From NCBI GenBank assembly GCA_012931725.1, contig WHSA01000698.1, positions 1 to 64,000 on the forward strand: a DNA stretch of 64,000 nt, in the 5' to 3' direction. Both the position numbers and the translations under genes were made by a program. Source of the stretch: Litsea cubeba (taxonomy: Eukaryota; Streptophyta; Magnoliopsida; Laurales; Lauraceae). Under the pieces are notes generated by a model that saw nothing but the letters and a program-made list of their open reading frames with translations, was not told the origin of the DNA and did not search any database. Each line of letters opens with the position of its first letter. The first letter of the stretch is position 1. Of this stretch, positions 24,187 through 36,068 are shown one piece after another.

Positions 24187-25057
24187 ATGCCTGTCTGGGT
24201 TCGTTTGCCAAACTTGAACTTTTGCTTCAGATCTACTTCTGCACTTAGTAAAATAGCAACTGTTATTGGTAATCCTATTTGCATGGTTCATGCAACTGCA
24301 GCTGGTACTCGTTATGCTTTTGCTAGAATATGTGTGGAGGTTGGTGTTGATGCTCAGTTTCCTACTGAGTTACGCATGAAGTATAGGGAGAAAACTATAA
24401 TTCAGAAGGTTGAATATGCTTGGCGACCTCATCCTTGTAAAACATGCAGAAACATTCAATCATGGTGATAACTCATGCCCTTTAAAGATTGTTCGACAAA
24501 AACCAAAGCAAGTTTGGGTTCCAAAGCAAACATCTTCAGTTGACAAACCTGAAACTGGTGTTGATGCAGGAGTGGGTGTAGCACACGTTGATGAAGGTGC
24601 CCACTTTCAGCATGAGGATGTGCACTGTGATATTCAGCAAGAGGGGCAGCGTGACCTAGCTATAGTTGAATGGAATGTTGTCACTGGGAAGCATGGTTCT
24701 CCTAGGTCTACTTCTTCTGTTAAATCTCAGAGGCCTTCCATATCTCCTGTTCAACCGATTAATGTGGCTCCAAATCGATTTCTCAGTCTATCCAATCTTG
24801 ATGGGGATTCTTCTGTTGGGGATGCTGAATTATCTGCCACTACTGCTTTAGTTCTTCACCATTCTAGTACAGGTCCTGGTTTGAGTGGTACAGGTGAAGC
24901 TTCTGGTCAAGGTACTGCTAGTAAAAATACTGCATCTTCTTCTCGTCAATCTGGTACTAAATCAGTGCATAAGCAGGGTAATGTTCAGAAGCACAAACAA
25001 GCCTTGCCTGGAGTCATTATTAAGGAGAGAGCACTCCTTAAACCTGGTTCTAAATGA
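24187..25057 (+). pseudogene. LINE E ORF1, 5'-truncated and frameshifted (C-terminal half)
   Basis: It starts in the middle of DUF4283 (PVWVRLPNLNFCFRSTSALS), so the N-terminal half is missing. The first frame, 24187-24468, reaches CKTCRN. One extra A near 24448 breaks the CCHC knuckle, and the second frame (24410-25057) continues FNHGDNSCPL...KERALLKPGSK. The corresponding LINE C knuckle is CKTCRTFNHGDNSC. The stop overlaps the ORF2 start as ATGA. Confidence 0.85.
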
Positions 25058-28000
25058 CTATAATTATTTGGAATGTGCGAGGTCTTAACAGACCTTCGAT
25101 GCAAGCTGCTGTACGGTATCAAATCCGACATTTAAAACTTGCTCTGGTTATCTTGCTGGAAACTAAATTCATATAATTCTCTTGTTACCTCAGTGGTACC
25201 TACTGGATGGAGAGAAAGTTCTAATCTTGCTAATGGATCAACTGCTCGAATATGGCTGATGTGGGATCCACGTCTGGTTCATGTGACTGTTAATGTTACC
25301 ACTGCCCAATGTATGCATTGTGAAGTCATTTATGGGACTGAACACTTCTTTTTAACAGCCTGTTATGGGTTTAATGATTACATGCAGAGGCGTGATTTAT
25401 GGCAAACTATCCGTGATCTGCCTTCTTTTGGTGGATTGCCATGGATTGTTATGGGAGATTTTAATACTGTTCGATGGAATGATGAGAAATATGGAGGTGC
25501 AGCCCCACAGGCTAGGGGACTCATTGAATTTAATGATTGTATTCATGATGCAGGTTTGCTTGATTTGAAATTAACAGGGCCACTTTTCACCTGGTCTAAT
25601 TCTAGTGTTGGTAATGCTAGGATTGAATGTAAATTGGATAGAGTGCTGGTTAATGCTGATTTTCTTCAATCTAATCCTTTTAAGGGTGAGATTATGATGC
25701 CTGGACTCTCTGATCATTCTCCTATTCTGCTTTCTTTGCATGTTACTCCACATATCAAAACTCCGTTCAGATATTATAACTTTTGGGCTACAATGCCGGG
25801 TTTTTTCCAAATAGTTAAAGATGCATGGGATACTGATGTTTCTGGCACTCCGCTCTTTACTGTGGTTCGTAAGCTTTCGATTCTTAAAAAGAGACTTATT
25901 GAATGGAAGAAATTACAGGGGGATCTTCCTATGAAAATCTCAGAAACATCTTTAAAGTTAGAAAATTTGCAAAATCTCTTGGCAAGTGATACAAGACTTC
26001 TGCATATTCATGAGCAGGAACGTATGGCAAGATTTGAGTTAGATCAGTTGTTACGGGCTGAGGAGAGTATGTATAAGCAGCGAGCTCGTGAACTGGCTGT
26101 AAACTTGGGGGCTAGTAATACCAAGTATTTTTATCGTCTGATGAAGAAAAGGCAATCTCAAACTCATATTTCTCAGATTACTGCTGCAGATGATACTGTT
26201 TACACTGATTCTTCAGGTATTGCTGCAGTGTTTGTTTCTCATTTTCAGAACATTCTTGGTCCAGACGTTCAAGCTCAGGCTTCTGATTTATCATATATTA
26301 CTCCTCATGGGGTTCTCTCTGATGGGGATGCGTTAGATCTTATGCGTCCGGTTACTTTTAATGAAATTGAGGATGTGGTTAAATCAGCTAGTCCTAATAA
26401 AGCCCCTAGACCTGATGGCTTTAATGCTCATTTTTTCAAAGTATGCTGGCCAATCATTGGAAAGGATGTGTGTGCTAGTATTATGGACTTTTTCACTCAT
26501 GGATCTATGTTAAAGCAACTAAAACATACTTTTATAGTGTTGGTGCCTAAAACTGACAATGCAAACTCTCCAGACAAGTTTAGGCCTAATGCTTTAACAA
26601 ATGAGTTGTATAAAATAATAAGTCGGATTCTGGTAAATCGACTTAAACCATTCATTGCTAAGCTTGTGGGTCCAATGCAGTCAGGTTTTGTTCCTGGCAG
26701 AAGCATTGCAAATAATATTTTTCTTGCTCAGGATTTGATCCATAATTTTCATCTGGAAAGAGGGCGCCCAAGGATGTGCATTAAGCTTGATCTTGCCAAA
26801 GCTTATGATAGTGTTCGCTGGGATTTTTTGGAGTCTCCTGAGATGATTATTAAGCTGCTTATGGAATGTGTTACAGGAGCAAAATTCTCTGTGTTGGTAA
26901 ATGGTGCTGCGGAAGGTTTTTTCAAGGGTACTCGTGGCCTTCGATAGGGATGCCCTTTATCTCCCTACTTATTTGCTATTGTTATGGAGTTCTTCTCTAT
27001 TATGATGAATCATTATGCTACTGCTCATTTGATTCCGTCTCCCTTTGTGAAAAAGAATGTTATCATTTCTCATTTGATGTTTGCTGATGATTTGATTGTC
27101 TTTAGTCAAGCTACAATAGGAGCGGCAGCTACTCTTAAGCACTTTCTTCAACACTTTAGAGAGTTTACAGGGCTGGGGGTCAACTGGATGAAAAGTGCTA
27201 TTTTTTATGCAAATTGTTCTGAAGAAGATCATATTGCTATTTCTTCCATTTTGAATGTTCAACGGGGCACTCTTCCTATCAGATATCTGGGGGTACCTCT
27301 TTCGTCTAAGAGACTCAATTTTACTGACTGTCAGTCTCTTTTAGCCAAAGTGCAGCGGCGGTTAGCAGGGTGGAAGGCTAAGGTTATCTCTTATGCTGTC
27401 AGATTGGAGTTGATTAAGTCTACTCTCTCTTCATTTCATTTATTCTGGGCAACTGTCTATCTTCTTCCTCAGTCAGTTTTAAATGCTTTAGACCGACAAA
27501 TCAGAGATTTTTTCTGGAATTGCTGGTCCTCTTCTTATCTGCATCCTATAGCTTGGAGCACTATTTGTCAGCCGAATACTATGGGAGGGTTAGGTGTTCG
27601 ATCTCTTGCTGGGGTTGCAAAGGCTGCACTTCTTAGGCAGGTATGGAATGTTATCCTTAACAGGGAAACTTGTTGGAACATTTGGGTCAATGCTCGATAT
27701 TTGAAGGGTGACTCTTTCTGGGATGTTGCCAGTCCCAAATCTGCTTCTTGGGGTTGGAAATGTATTTTGGCCCTTCGGCCGTTGGCTTTACCCCACATCA
27801 AATTCTTAATTGGGAATGGCCAAAAAACACACTTTTGGACTGATCCATGGCTGACAGGAGGACGTCTGAGAGATTGTTTTGGGTCTCGAGCTATGTATGA
27901 TCTAGGTTTGGGGGTGGATTTTCGTGTTAGTACTTTTATAGTACATGGTGACTGGAAATTGCCACCACCTACTTCGAATGCACTGATGGATATTTTTCAA

Positions 28001-29080
28001 ATCATCCCTAATGAATGTCAGCTATGGCCAGCTTTTGCTGATGAAATTGTATGGACTCTTGAAGAGAAGGGGTTTTTCTCTTTGAAATCTGCTTACAATC
28101 TTGTTTGCAACATTCCTAATCAGCAGTTAAGTTGGACTTCGGCTATTTGGTTTAAAGGGGGTATTAAAAAGCACTCTGTCTGTGCTTGGATGTTTTTTCA
28201 AGGAAGGCTCAAGACTAAAGATTTTCTATTACAAAGACATGTTGATTGTGATACATGTTGTGTTCTCTGTGATTGTACTTGGGAGACATCTCTGCATCTC
28301 ATGCTACATTGTCCTTATGCCCAAGCAATTTGGGGTGTTCTTCTTTCTAAATTGAATTTGGTTCCAAATAGTTGTTCTACTGCTCAGGAGCTTTTAGATT
28401 CTATGGTTTCTCGAGTTGATTCCAATAGGGCTGATACTATTATATTCTTGCTAAGCTCCTTTTTAATGCTTATGTGTGGCATGTGTGGGCTGAACGCAAC
28501 GCAAGGATTTTCAGGAATGTTACTCTTCCATATGATTCTGTGGTGAGACACATTGTACAGGTGGTGACAACCAAGATATTGTACCTTGATCTTCTATTAC
28601 CCACTGATATTCAATGTCATTGGAATGTTCCTGTGCATACTTCAGTTCTGAATGTCAAGCTGGTTACTGAATGCTCGATTGGCTGGCGGCTTTCAATTGC
28701 TACCTTGCCTTTTGCTATTGTTAGTATTTTGTGGAGGGATACTCGTCACCCTTGGAAAGGATGTCGAGTGCAGGCCTTGCATTATATGATGGTATCTATC
28801 AACTGCTGTAGCTTGTTCCTCCAGATATTTCTTCCCTTACTATTGAGACTGATTCTTCTTTGCGTACTCTTCTTCTTAATCCTGCTCATTCAGATTGGGC
28901 TTTGCGATTTCAGGCACGCCGTCTCCATGCTGTGATTAATAGTTTTGGGCCTGTTCAATTTGTACATCTTCATCCTCAGACTGTTCGCTTTAGTAAAATC
29001 ATTAGTTGATTTCCTGGTCCTCCGGTATTAACTGTTGATAATCTTCATATTTTGTATATTCTGTTAGTGGGCAGCTGTAA
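25054..29080 (+). pseudogene. LINE E ORF2, multiply disrupted
   Basis: ATG at 25054-25056. An 11-bp deletion near 25165 removes the residues after LLETK and shifts the frame. The open stretch 25139-26947 covers most of the endonuclease (GDFNTVRW, SDHSPI) and the first half of RT. It ends at a TAG where relatives have CAG (GLRQGCPLSP reads GLR-stop-GCPLSP at 26944-26946). A 21-bp loss near 26835 removes ALRCLKF. The next open stretch, 26984-28546, carries FADDLIVF, the connection region and zf-RVT CVLCDCTWETSLHLMLHC. Frameshifts near 28445 and 28785 follow before the RNase H-like end. APGPDG reads APRPDG and RPIALT reads RPNALT. It is not functional. Confidence 0.9.
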
Positions 29081-29245
29081 CTACTTTGTTGCTTTTCTGT
29101 TTTATTTTTCATAGTTGTTATGTAAATAAAGGGGCATACCCCTTGGGAAGATTCTATTTGATAATAGACTTCCATTTTGTATTTTCTTTTTGAGAAATTG
29201 AAGAACTAACTTACTCTTCAAAAAAAAAAAAAAAAAAAAAAAAAA
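29081..29245 (+). other. LINE E 3' UTR stem-loops and poly(A)
   Basis: AAAGGGG-CATA-CCCCTT, then GGAAGATTCTATT / ATAATAGACTTCC, then TTGAAGA-ACTAACTTAC-TCTTCAA followed directly by about 26 A (29220-29245). The series is the same as in LINE C. Confidence 0.65.
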
Positions 29246-30700
29246 CCGAAGGAGATACCTTCGATGGATAAGCATAAGAAAGAAAAGATTCCATTTCACA
29301 AGCAATTGAAAGGAGAAAGTAATCTTCCCCAAAGTTTATATACCCAGGCTAGAAGAGCAATCTGTGCCGTGGGCAAAGAGGAAGATAGGTTTAGTCAAGC
29401 GCCGAAGCCTTCCTAGTTGAGTCAATCCGAATAGCTTCTAGTTGAGTAAGGATGATAGCCGAAGTGTGTCAACCATTCTCGATTCAATCTGAAACTGCCC
29501 CGTTGGATTCATCATTCAATCTGACCGCTTGAAAGCTGAAGTGGGGAAAGCGAAGGTCAGATCCATCAATTCCTTTTCATCCTACGTTGGTCAGCGCGCC
29601 TCTGAACAATTACATATTATAGATAGAAAGGAAGTCACCTTTTAGACTGCCTGCCACCCAACAGCCTGACTTAGCCTTAGCTTTCGCCCTTGAATGAACT
29701 TCTAATAGATAGAGCGGCAACCGCTGTTGCTGTTGTGGGAATGCCCTCAATAAGTAGCTAAGCGAAGAGGGCTCAGAAGAAAGAGAGATTGGAAATCGAT
29801 TCAAGGAGATGGGCTCGATCTCAGCCGATTAGAACGACTCTTTCTTAGTTTCAGGTGAGCTAGCAGTGTTCGAGTGTTAAAAGCGGAATGAAAAAGATCG
29901 ATGAAAAGGCGACGTTCTAAGAGGATTGAATCCCTTGTTATGTTAGGATGTAGTTTAAGGCCAGTCTTGTATCTATCCCAATCCTAGGAGGGAGTCAGAG
30001 AAGAAGCTGTTGCAAGCAAAAACAAGTATCCGTATCCGTCTTGTAGCTCACTTCAGGCAGTAGGAATAAAGAGAACATCTTCTATGAATAGGGTTCCAAA
30101 CCAGGCAGATGAAGAAGAAGTAAAGGAAGAAGACCGCACCGAAGAAAAAAGACGGAGTGAAGTTAGGGCAGAATCCAGGCAGGGCTTGGTGCAGAGAAAT
30201 TCCTATCAAATCAAAGCGAGCACTAGTCTTTTTCTCATTATCAACGCTTGCTTGAACTGTACTATTTCTTAGGATCAAAGGTTGCTTCCTCTTCTAGTGG
30301 GGGTAGAAACCATAGAGTAGCAAGCACGGCTTAGGCGGAAGCAGAAGTTTATGCTTGCCTTACTGACTCTTCCATTGATTAGTGAAGTGGACTACGGAAA
30401 GGCAGGGCATTAAGGTTGATAGATTGGTTTAGTCAAGCCGAGAAAGAGCCAATCAAGTACACCCGGGTTGTTATAGGCAAGATGAAATCTTAGAAGAAAG
30501 CGGTGGTAGGATCCGGCGGTAGGAAAGCCTAACCGTACTGATTACTTATAGTTGAGTTCAGAAGCGAATGCGAAGGCTAATAATTAAGATTTGACCGCCT
30601 CTTCTCCCAGATAAATAGAGTGGGGAAGACGGATTGAACGGAAGGGTTTGATGGCATCTCGTCTCAGCAGGGCATCATCCGCTTGAAAGGTTTATTGTTC
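29246..30700 (-). repeat. 1.46-kb satellite, block 3 (reverse, ~1 monomer)
   Basis: This is one monomer in the orientation opposite to blocks 1 and 2, starting CCGAAGGAGATACC directly after the LINE E poly(A) and ending GAAAGGTTTATTGTTC at the LINE D start. It carries right-side diagnostic bases (CCCCGTTGGATTC; GAAGTGTGTC). No gene is seen. Confidence 0.88.
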
Positions 30701-31505
30701 CTATTCCAGTATGGGTTAGACTGCCAAATTTAAATTTCTGCTTTAGATCAAATTCTGCTCTCAGCAAAATTGCTAGTGTTATTGGAAATCCAATATGCAT
30801 GGACCATGCTACAGCAGCGGGGACAAGATATGCGTTTGCTAGAATATGTGTTGAAGTAGATGTTGAAGCTGAATTTCCATCTGAGCTACGAATGAAGTAC
30901 AAAGATAAAACAATCATTCAGAAAGTGGAGTATGCTTGGAAACCAAATCCTTGCAAAACTTGCAGAACTTTTAACCATGGAAATAACTCGTGTCCTTTGA
31001 AAATTGACAACAGCAAGCCAAAGAAAATGTGGGTGCCTAAGAAGATTCAAGCAGAAGAAACACCTTCTGAGGTGAACAAAGATCCAGATCTGAATCAGGG
31101 AAACTCTCATGCAGAGGAAAATTATACAGAAGGGATAGTGAAGAATGGCATACAGTTAAAGGAAAGAAAAATTCAGAGAGAGCCAGCTCCCCTACAAAGG
31201 TTACTGCAACCAGCCCAAAGGCATCACCCATTCAGCCCATTTCAAATAAATTTCTTAGTTTGGCCAACCTGGATGGTAACTCTAATGCATCTGTAGATGA
31301 TATCTCATCCACCACAGCTTTGGTTCTGAGAGAAGCTGATACAAGTTTGAAAAATACAGAGTTGCTAGTAAATCCACATAAACAGTTATCTTCCATTCAT
31401 CAATTAGATAAAAGTCTCCTTGCAAGATTACCTAGCACAAGTTCAAAGCAAAAGGTAGGGACTATGGGTAAGGAAAGAGCCACTAGCAAATTGCGGTCAT
31501 CATGA
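30701..31505 (+). pseudogene. LINE D ORF1, C-terminal part, frameshifted
   Basis: It starts at IPVWVRLPNLNFCFRSNSAL in DUF4283. The CCHC knuckle CKTCRTFNHGNNSC is intact (about 30953-30994). A frameshift near 31138 (after YTEGIV) shifts from the first frame to the one ending 31505 (FLSLANLDGNSNASVDD...SKLRSS). The stop overlaps the ORF2 ATG as ATGA at 31502-31505. Truncation at nearly the same codon as LINE E is notable. Confidence 0.85.
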
Positions 31506-34500
31506 CAATTCTCATTTGGAACGTGAGAGGGCTTAACAGACCCTCAATGCAATCCGATATAAGGAGTAAAATTAAGAAGTTGAATCTTGATCTTATTGTC
31601 TTACTGGAGACTAGAGTAAAGCAAGCTTCATACCATTATGTTGCAAATTCAATTGTGCCAAATGGATGGATGGAATCCTCAAATATGAATGAAGGAACTT
31701 CTGCCCGAATATGGGTAATTTGGAATCCTAGATTGATTCAAGTTTACTATTTCTTCTAAGAATGATCAGTGTATACACTGTGAAATTAATTATGGAAATG
31801 TGGCTTTCTTCCTATCTGCTTGCTATGGATTCAACAATTATATTCAAAGAAAGGATTTATGGCGTACTCTTATTCAGCACTCCAAAAGTATTACTGTCCC
31901 GTGGATTGTAGCAGGAGATTTTAACACTATTCGATGGCCTCATGAAAAATCTGGGGGTGCAATTCCAAGAGCATCTGGGCTTATTGATTTCAATGATTGC
32001 ATTCAGGAAGCTGGGTTGATGGATCTACAATTAAAAGGCTACCCATTTACTTGGTCAAATTCTAGTATAGGTGATTCTAGAATTGAAAGTAAAATTGATA
32101 GAGCTTTGATAAATGCAGAATTTCTCCAGCTCAATCCTCTCAAAGGAGATGTTCTTCTCCCGGGTATCTCAGATCATGCACCACTATTCTTTACCCTCTT
32201 TCAGAAGCACCATGTCAAAGCACCATTCAGATATTATAATTATTGGGCGAAATTGCCTGGTTTTTTTCAAACTGTAAATGATGCTTGGAGCACTGATGTT
32301 TATGGATCACCACTTTTCAGAGTTATAAAGAAGCTTGGTCTAGTTAAACAGCATCTGTTGGCATGGAAAAAATTACAGTCATCAATTACCATCCAATTGA
32401 CAGAGGCGTATTCTACCCTTGAAGAAATTCAGAATCAAATGATGACAGAACCAGGTAATGTGGATATTCAGGAGCAAGAGAGACAAGCAAGATACCAATT
32501 GGATCATCTTCTCAAGGCTGAAGAAAGTATGTACAAGCAACGCTCTAGAGATATGGCTGTTAATTTGGGTGATAGTAATACAAAATATTTCTATCGCCTT
32601 ATGCGGAAAAGACAGAATCAATCTTATATTTCTCAAATTGCTGATATGGATGGTACTCTTTATACTGATCCACCAGGAATTGCAGCAGCTTTCGTTTCTC
32701 ACTTTCAAAAAATTTTGGCTCCAAACATAGAGCGACACAGTCCGGATCTTAGTCAGGTTACCCCTCATGGCTATATTAATGAAGAAGATGCTCAAACATT
32801 GATGAATCCAGTCACTAAAGATGAAATTGAAGAAACTATTAAGAATGCAAATCCAAACAAAGCTCCTGGTCCGGATGGTTTTAATGCTCACTTCTTTAAG
32901 GTTTGCTGGCCAATTATAGGGCAAGATGTGTGTGATGGTATCATGGATTTCTTTAAGCATGGGTATATGCTGAAGCAATTGAAAAGCACCTTTATAGTGT
33001 TGGTGCCCAAAAGTGAAGATGCTTGTTCCACAGATAAATTTCGGCCTATTGCTTTAACAAATGAGTTATACAAAATTATCAGTCGAATTTTGGTCAACAG
33101 GCTGAAACCCATTATTGCAAAGATAGTAGGGCCAATGCAATCTGCTTTCATCCCTGGAAGAAGCATAGCGGATAACATCCTCCTTGCGCAAGACCTCCTT
33201 CATAACTTTCATCTCCGCAAAGGTGTTCCCAGAATGTGTATAAAAATTGATCTTGCCAAGGCTTATGATAGTGTCAGATGGGACTTCCTAGAGGCAGCTT
33301 TAATCTGTTTAAAATTTCCAGCTCATTTTATCCATTTAATTATGGAATGTGTTACAAATGCTCAATTTTCAGTATTGGTCAATGGGGGTGCTGAGGGATT
33401 TTTTAAGAGTACCAGAGGTCTAAGGCAGGGCTGCCCTCTATCTCCGTTTCTCTTCGCTATAATTATGGAGTTCTTCTCTCTTATGATGACAAATTATGCT
33501 TCTTCTAAGTTGATTCCATCTCCTTTTGGGAAAAGTGATGTCACTATATCACATATTATGTTTGCTGATGATTTAATTGTTTTTAGCAAGGCTTCAACTT
33601 TGGCAGCAGCTCATCTCAAGCACTTCCTGGACTATTTTAAAGAGTTTACAGGGCTGGGTGTAAACTGGACAAAAAGTGCTATCTTTTTTGCTAACTGTTC
33701 GGATGATGAACAATTGGCTTTATCTTCTATTCTTCAAGTTACAAAGGCCTCCCTTCCAATCAGATATCTTGGTGTTCCTTTGACTTCAAAAAAGCTGAAT
33801 TTCAATGACTGTCAAGCTCTCCTTGCAAAAGTTCAGCAACGCTTATCTGGGTGGAAAGCAAAGAGTTTATCTTATGCAGGTAGAGTTGAGTTGATTAAGT
33901 CTACTTTATCCTCTTTTCATCTATTCTGGGCAACGGTTTTCTTGCTTCCTCAAGCGACTTTGAATGCTCTAGATCGCCAGGTCAGAGATTTCTTTTGGAA
34001 CCAGTGGACATCTAATTATATCCATCCTATTGCTTGGGATTCTATATGTCAACCAGTTACTGTGGGTGGATTAGGCATCAGATCAGTTCATGGTACAGCA
34101 AAGGCAGCTCTTTTAAGGCAAGTTTGGAATGTCATTGGTAACAAAAAAAACTTGCTGGAATTTATGGATTAATGCTAAATACCTGAAGGGGGTATCCTTT
34201 TGGGATGTTTCTATTCCAAAACATGCCTCCTGTGGATGGAAAGGCATTCTATCCCTTAGACCAATTGCTATGCCTCACATAAAGTTTCTAATTGGCAATG
34301 GTCATCATGTTAATTTCTGGACTGATCCTTGGCTCAATGGTGGTCGACTAAAAGATTGCTATGGTGATAGAGCAGTTTATGATTTAGGCATGGGTTCTGA
34401 TGTTAAAGTCCATCAATTTATCAAGAATAATGAATGGGAATTTCCTATTCCTACTTCAAATGCATTGATAGACATCTTCCAATCCATTCCAAATGAAATT

Positions 34501-35565
34501 GAACTGTGGCCTAACTTTCCTGATGAGGTTGTTTGGACTCCAGAAGACCATGGCAGATTCACTTTAAAGTCTGCTTATCACCTTGTGTGCAACAATTGGA
34601 ATCAAAGTCTCCATTGGCCTTCTTTGATTTGGTTCACAGGATGTATTAAAAAGCACTCCATCTGTGCATGGATGCTCCTCCGCGGTAGGCTTAAAACAAA
34701 AGATTTTCTCCTCCAGCGTAATGTTGATTGTGATTCTTGTTGTGTTCTTTGCAATTGCACTTGGGAAACATCTACTCATGTTATGGTTCACTGCCCTTAT
34801 TCTCAAGAGGTGTGGAAATCTCTCTTGGATACTCTCAACTTGGAGCCTACCAGCTGTGCAAACTCTTTTGAATTGTTGGAATCCATTCTTCTTCCTTTAG
34901 ATACTCACGAGAAAGGGCTTCAAATTCTTGGTAAGCTGATCTTCAATGCTTTTGTTTGGCATATTTGGGCTGAAAGGAATGGCAGAATATTCAAAAGTAA
35001 AGCGAATCAAAGTTTGACTGTGGTTCAGAAAATCATTCAAATTGTTTGTAGTCGAATCACTTATCTTGGCATAGCTCTTCCACATGCAGTTGGTAGCCAC
35101 TGGAATATTGCCCCAAGCAACACTGATATCCGGCCAAAGCTGATTTTACGGATGTTTCCTGGATGGAGATTATCAATTTCTTCTAACAATAACAAAGTAG
35201 TTGGTATCCTTTGGACTGATGTTCATAAACCAAAAGATGGCCTTATTGCACAGGACTTGCACCCTTTACTGCTTGTGAACCGATTAATGCAAATTCTCCC
35301 AGAAAGATTAACTTGCATTACTATTGAAGCTGATTCAGCACTTCATCAGATTCTTCTCAATCCTCAGCATTCTGATTGGAAATTGCGTTTTCAAGCTAGA
35401 AGTGCACATGCAATTATTCAAAAAATTGAGAAGGTGCAATCGTTGATTCTACATCCCAGAACAGTTCGATTTAGCAGATTGTTAAGCAAGCATTCAGCAA
35501 ATATTCATATTGATCAGCCCGCCCTTGAACATTTGTACATGCAGAATATAAGAGATATTGATTAG
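31502..35565 (+). pseudogene. LINE D ORF2 (endonuclease / RT / zf-RVT / RNase H-like), two 1-bp frameshifts
   Basis: It opens MTILIWNVRGLNRPSMQSDI. An extra T near 31744 (GTTTACT) breaks the frame after WNPRLIQV. The long frame 31800-34172 covers GDFNTIRW, SDHAPL, NPNKAPGPDGFNAHFF, KIDLAKAYDSVRW, GLRQGCPLSP, FADDLIVF, LGVNWTKS and FFWNQW. An 8-A run at about 34143-34150 causes the second frameshift; the frame ending 35565 continues with the connection region, zf-RVT CVLCNCTWETSTHVMVHC and the C-terminal domain (IEADSAL, SDWKLRFQARSAH, TVRFSRLLSK). Apart from these two indels the protein would be about 1,354 residues with all core motifs present. Confidence 0.9.
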
Positions 35566-35739
35566 TTTTCTTTTCTTAGTTATTTCTTTATTGATTTTAT
35601 TTCGGTTTGTCTGTAATTAAAGGGGTATACCCCTTTCGGAAGCTCTTTCTATTCGGGAGACTTCTGTTTTTTTATTCCAATTTTATTTGAGAAATAGAAG
35701 AAACTAACTTATTCTTCAAAAAAAAAAAAAAAAAAAAAA
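35566..35739 (+). other. LINE D 3' UTR stem-loops and poly(A)
   Basis: It contains the perfect 18-bp palindrome AAAGGGGTATACCCCTTT, a weaker GAAG/CTTC hairpin, and the terminal hairpin GAAGAA-ACTAACTTA-TTCTTC. Compared with LINE C the terminal stem differs on both sides in a pairing-preserving way. The poly(A) is about 22 nt. Confidence 0.65.
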
Positions 35740-35932
35740 CCGAAGGAGATACCTTCGATGGATAAGCATAAGAAAGAAAAGATTCCATTTCACAAGCAAT
35801 TGAAAGGAGAAAGTAATCTTCCCCAAAGTTTATATTACCTAGGCTAGAAGAGCAATCTGTGCCGTGGGCAAAGAGGAAGATAGGTTTAGTCAAGCGCCGA
35901 AGCCTTCCTAGTTGAGTCAATCCGAATAGCTT
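35740..35932 (-). repeat. 1.46-kb satellite, block 4 (reverse, 193-bp fragment)
   Basis: Satellite from CCGAAGGAGATACC to CCGAATAGCTT is squeezed between the 3' ends of LINE D and LINE F. The sequence is colinear with full monomers and no gene is present. Confidence 0.88.
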
Positions 35933-35942
35933 TTTTTTTTTT

Positions 35943-36068
35943 GAAGAGTAAGTTAGTTCTTCAATAGATCAAAAATAAATTACAGAAAAAGAAGTCTACC
36001 CTCCAAATAGGAGGGAAGAAGCTTCGAAAGGGGCATACCCCTTTTTAACAAAACAAAATACAACTATT
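35943..36068 (-). other. LINE F 3' UTR stem-loops
   Basis: On the sense strand: AAAGGGG-TATG-CCCCTTT, then a compound hairpin with CCCTCC/GGAGGG inside GAAG/CTTC, then TTGAAGA-ACTAACTTAC-TCTTCAA before the poly(A). Confidence 0.65.

Larger units (their letters stand above)
23946..29245 (+). mobile_element. LINE E: rearranged, 5'-truncated L1-type element at a satellite inversion point
   Basis: Three LINE pieces are joined: a sense RT fragment (23946-24121), an antisense copy of a LINE 3' tail (24117-24172), and a 5'-truncated element from about 24189 to poly(A) 29220-29245. The main body is the same family as LINE C. The satellite on the left is forward and on the right reverse, so this is not a simple insertion. 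ORF1 is partial and ORF2 has several frameshifts, one nonsense codon and an 11-bp deletion. Confidence 0.88.
30701..35739 (+). mobile_element. LINE D: 5'-truncated L1-type element, same family as LINE B
   Basis: The element begins inside ORF1 at CTATTCCAGTATGGG and ends in poly(A) 35718-35739. The satellite on the left ends TTTATTGTTC and on the right resumes CCGAAGG; in intact monomers only TGTG and AAAA lie between these points, so the insertion lost about 4 bp rather than duplicating a target. ORF2 has two 1-bp frameshifts and ORF1 has one. Confidence 0.9.

Noticed and set aside
12375..35745. B-C and E-D as the arms of one simple palindromic duplication
   Set aside because: C and E differ at many residues and sit at different satellite positions, E is truncated and rearranged, and spacer lengths differ. 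Independent insertions fit better.
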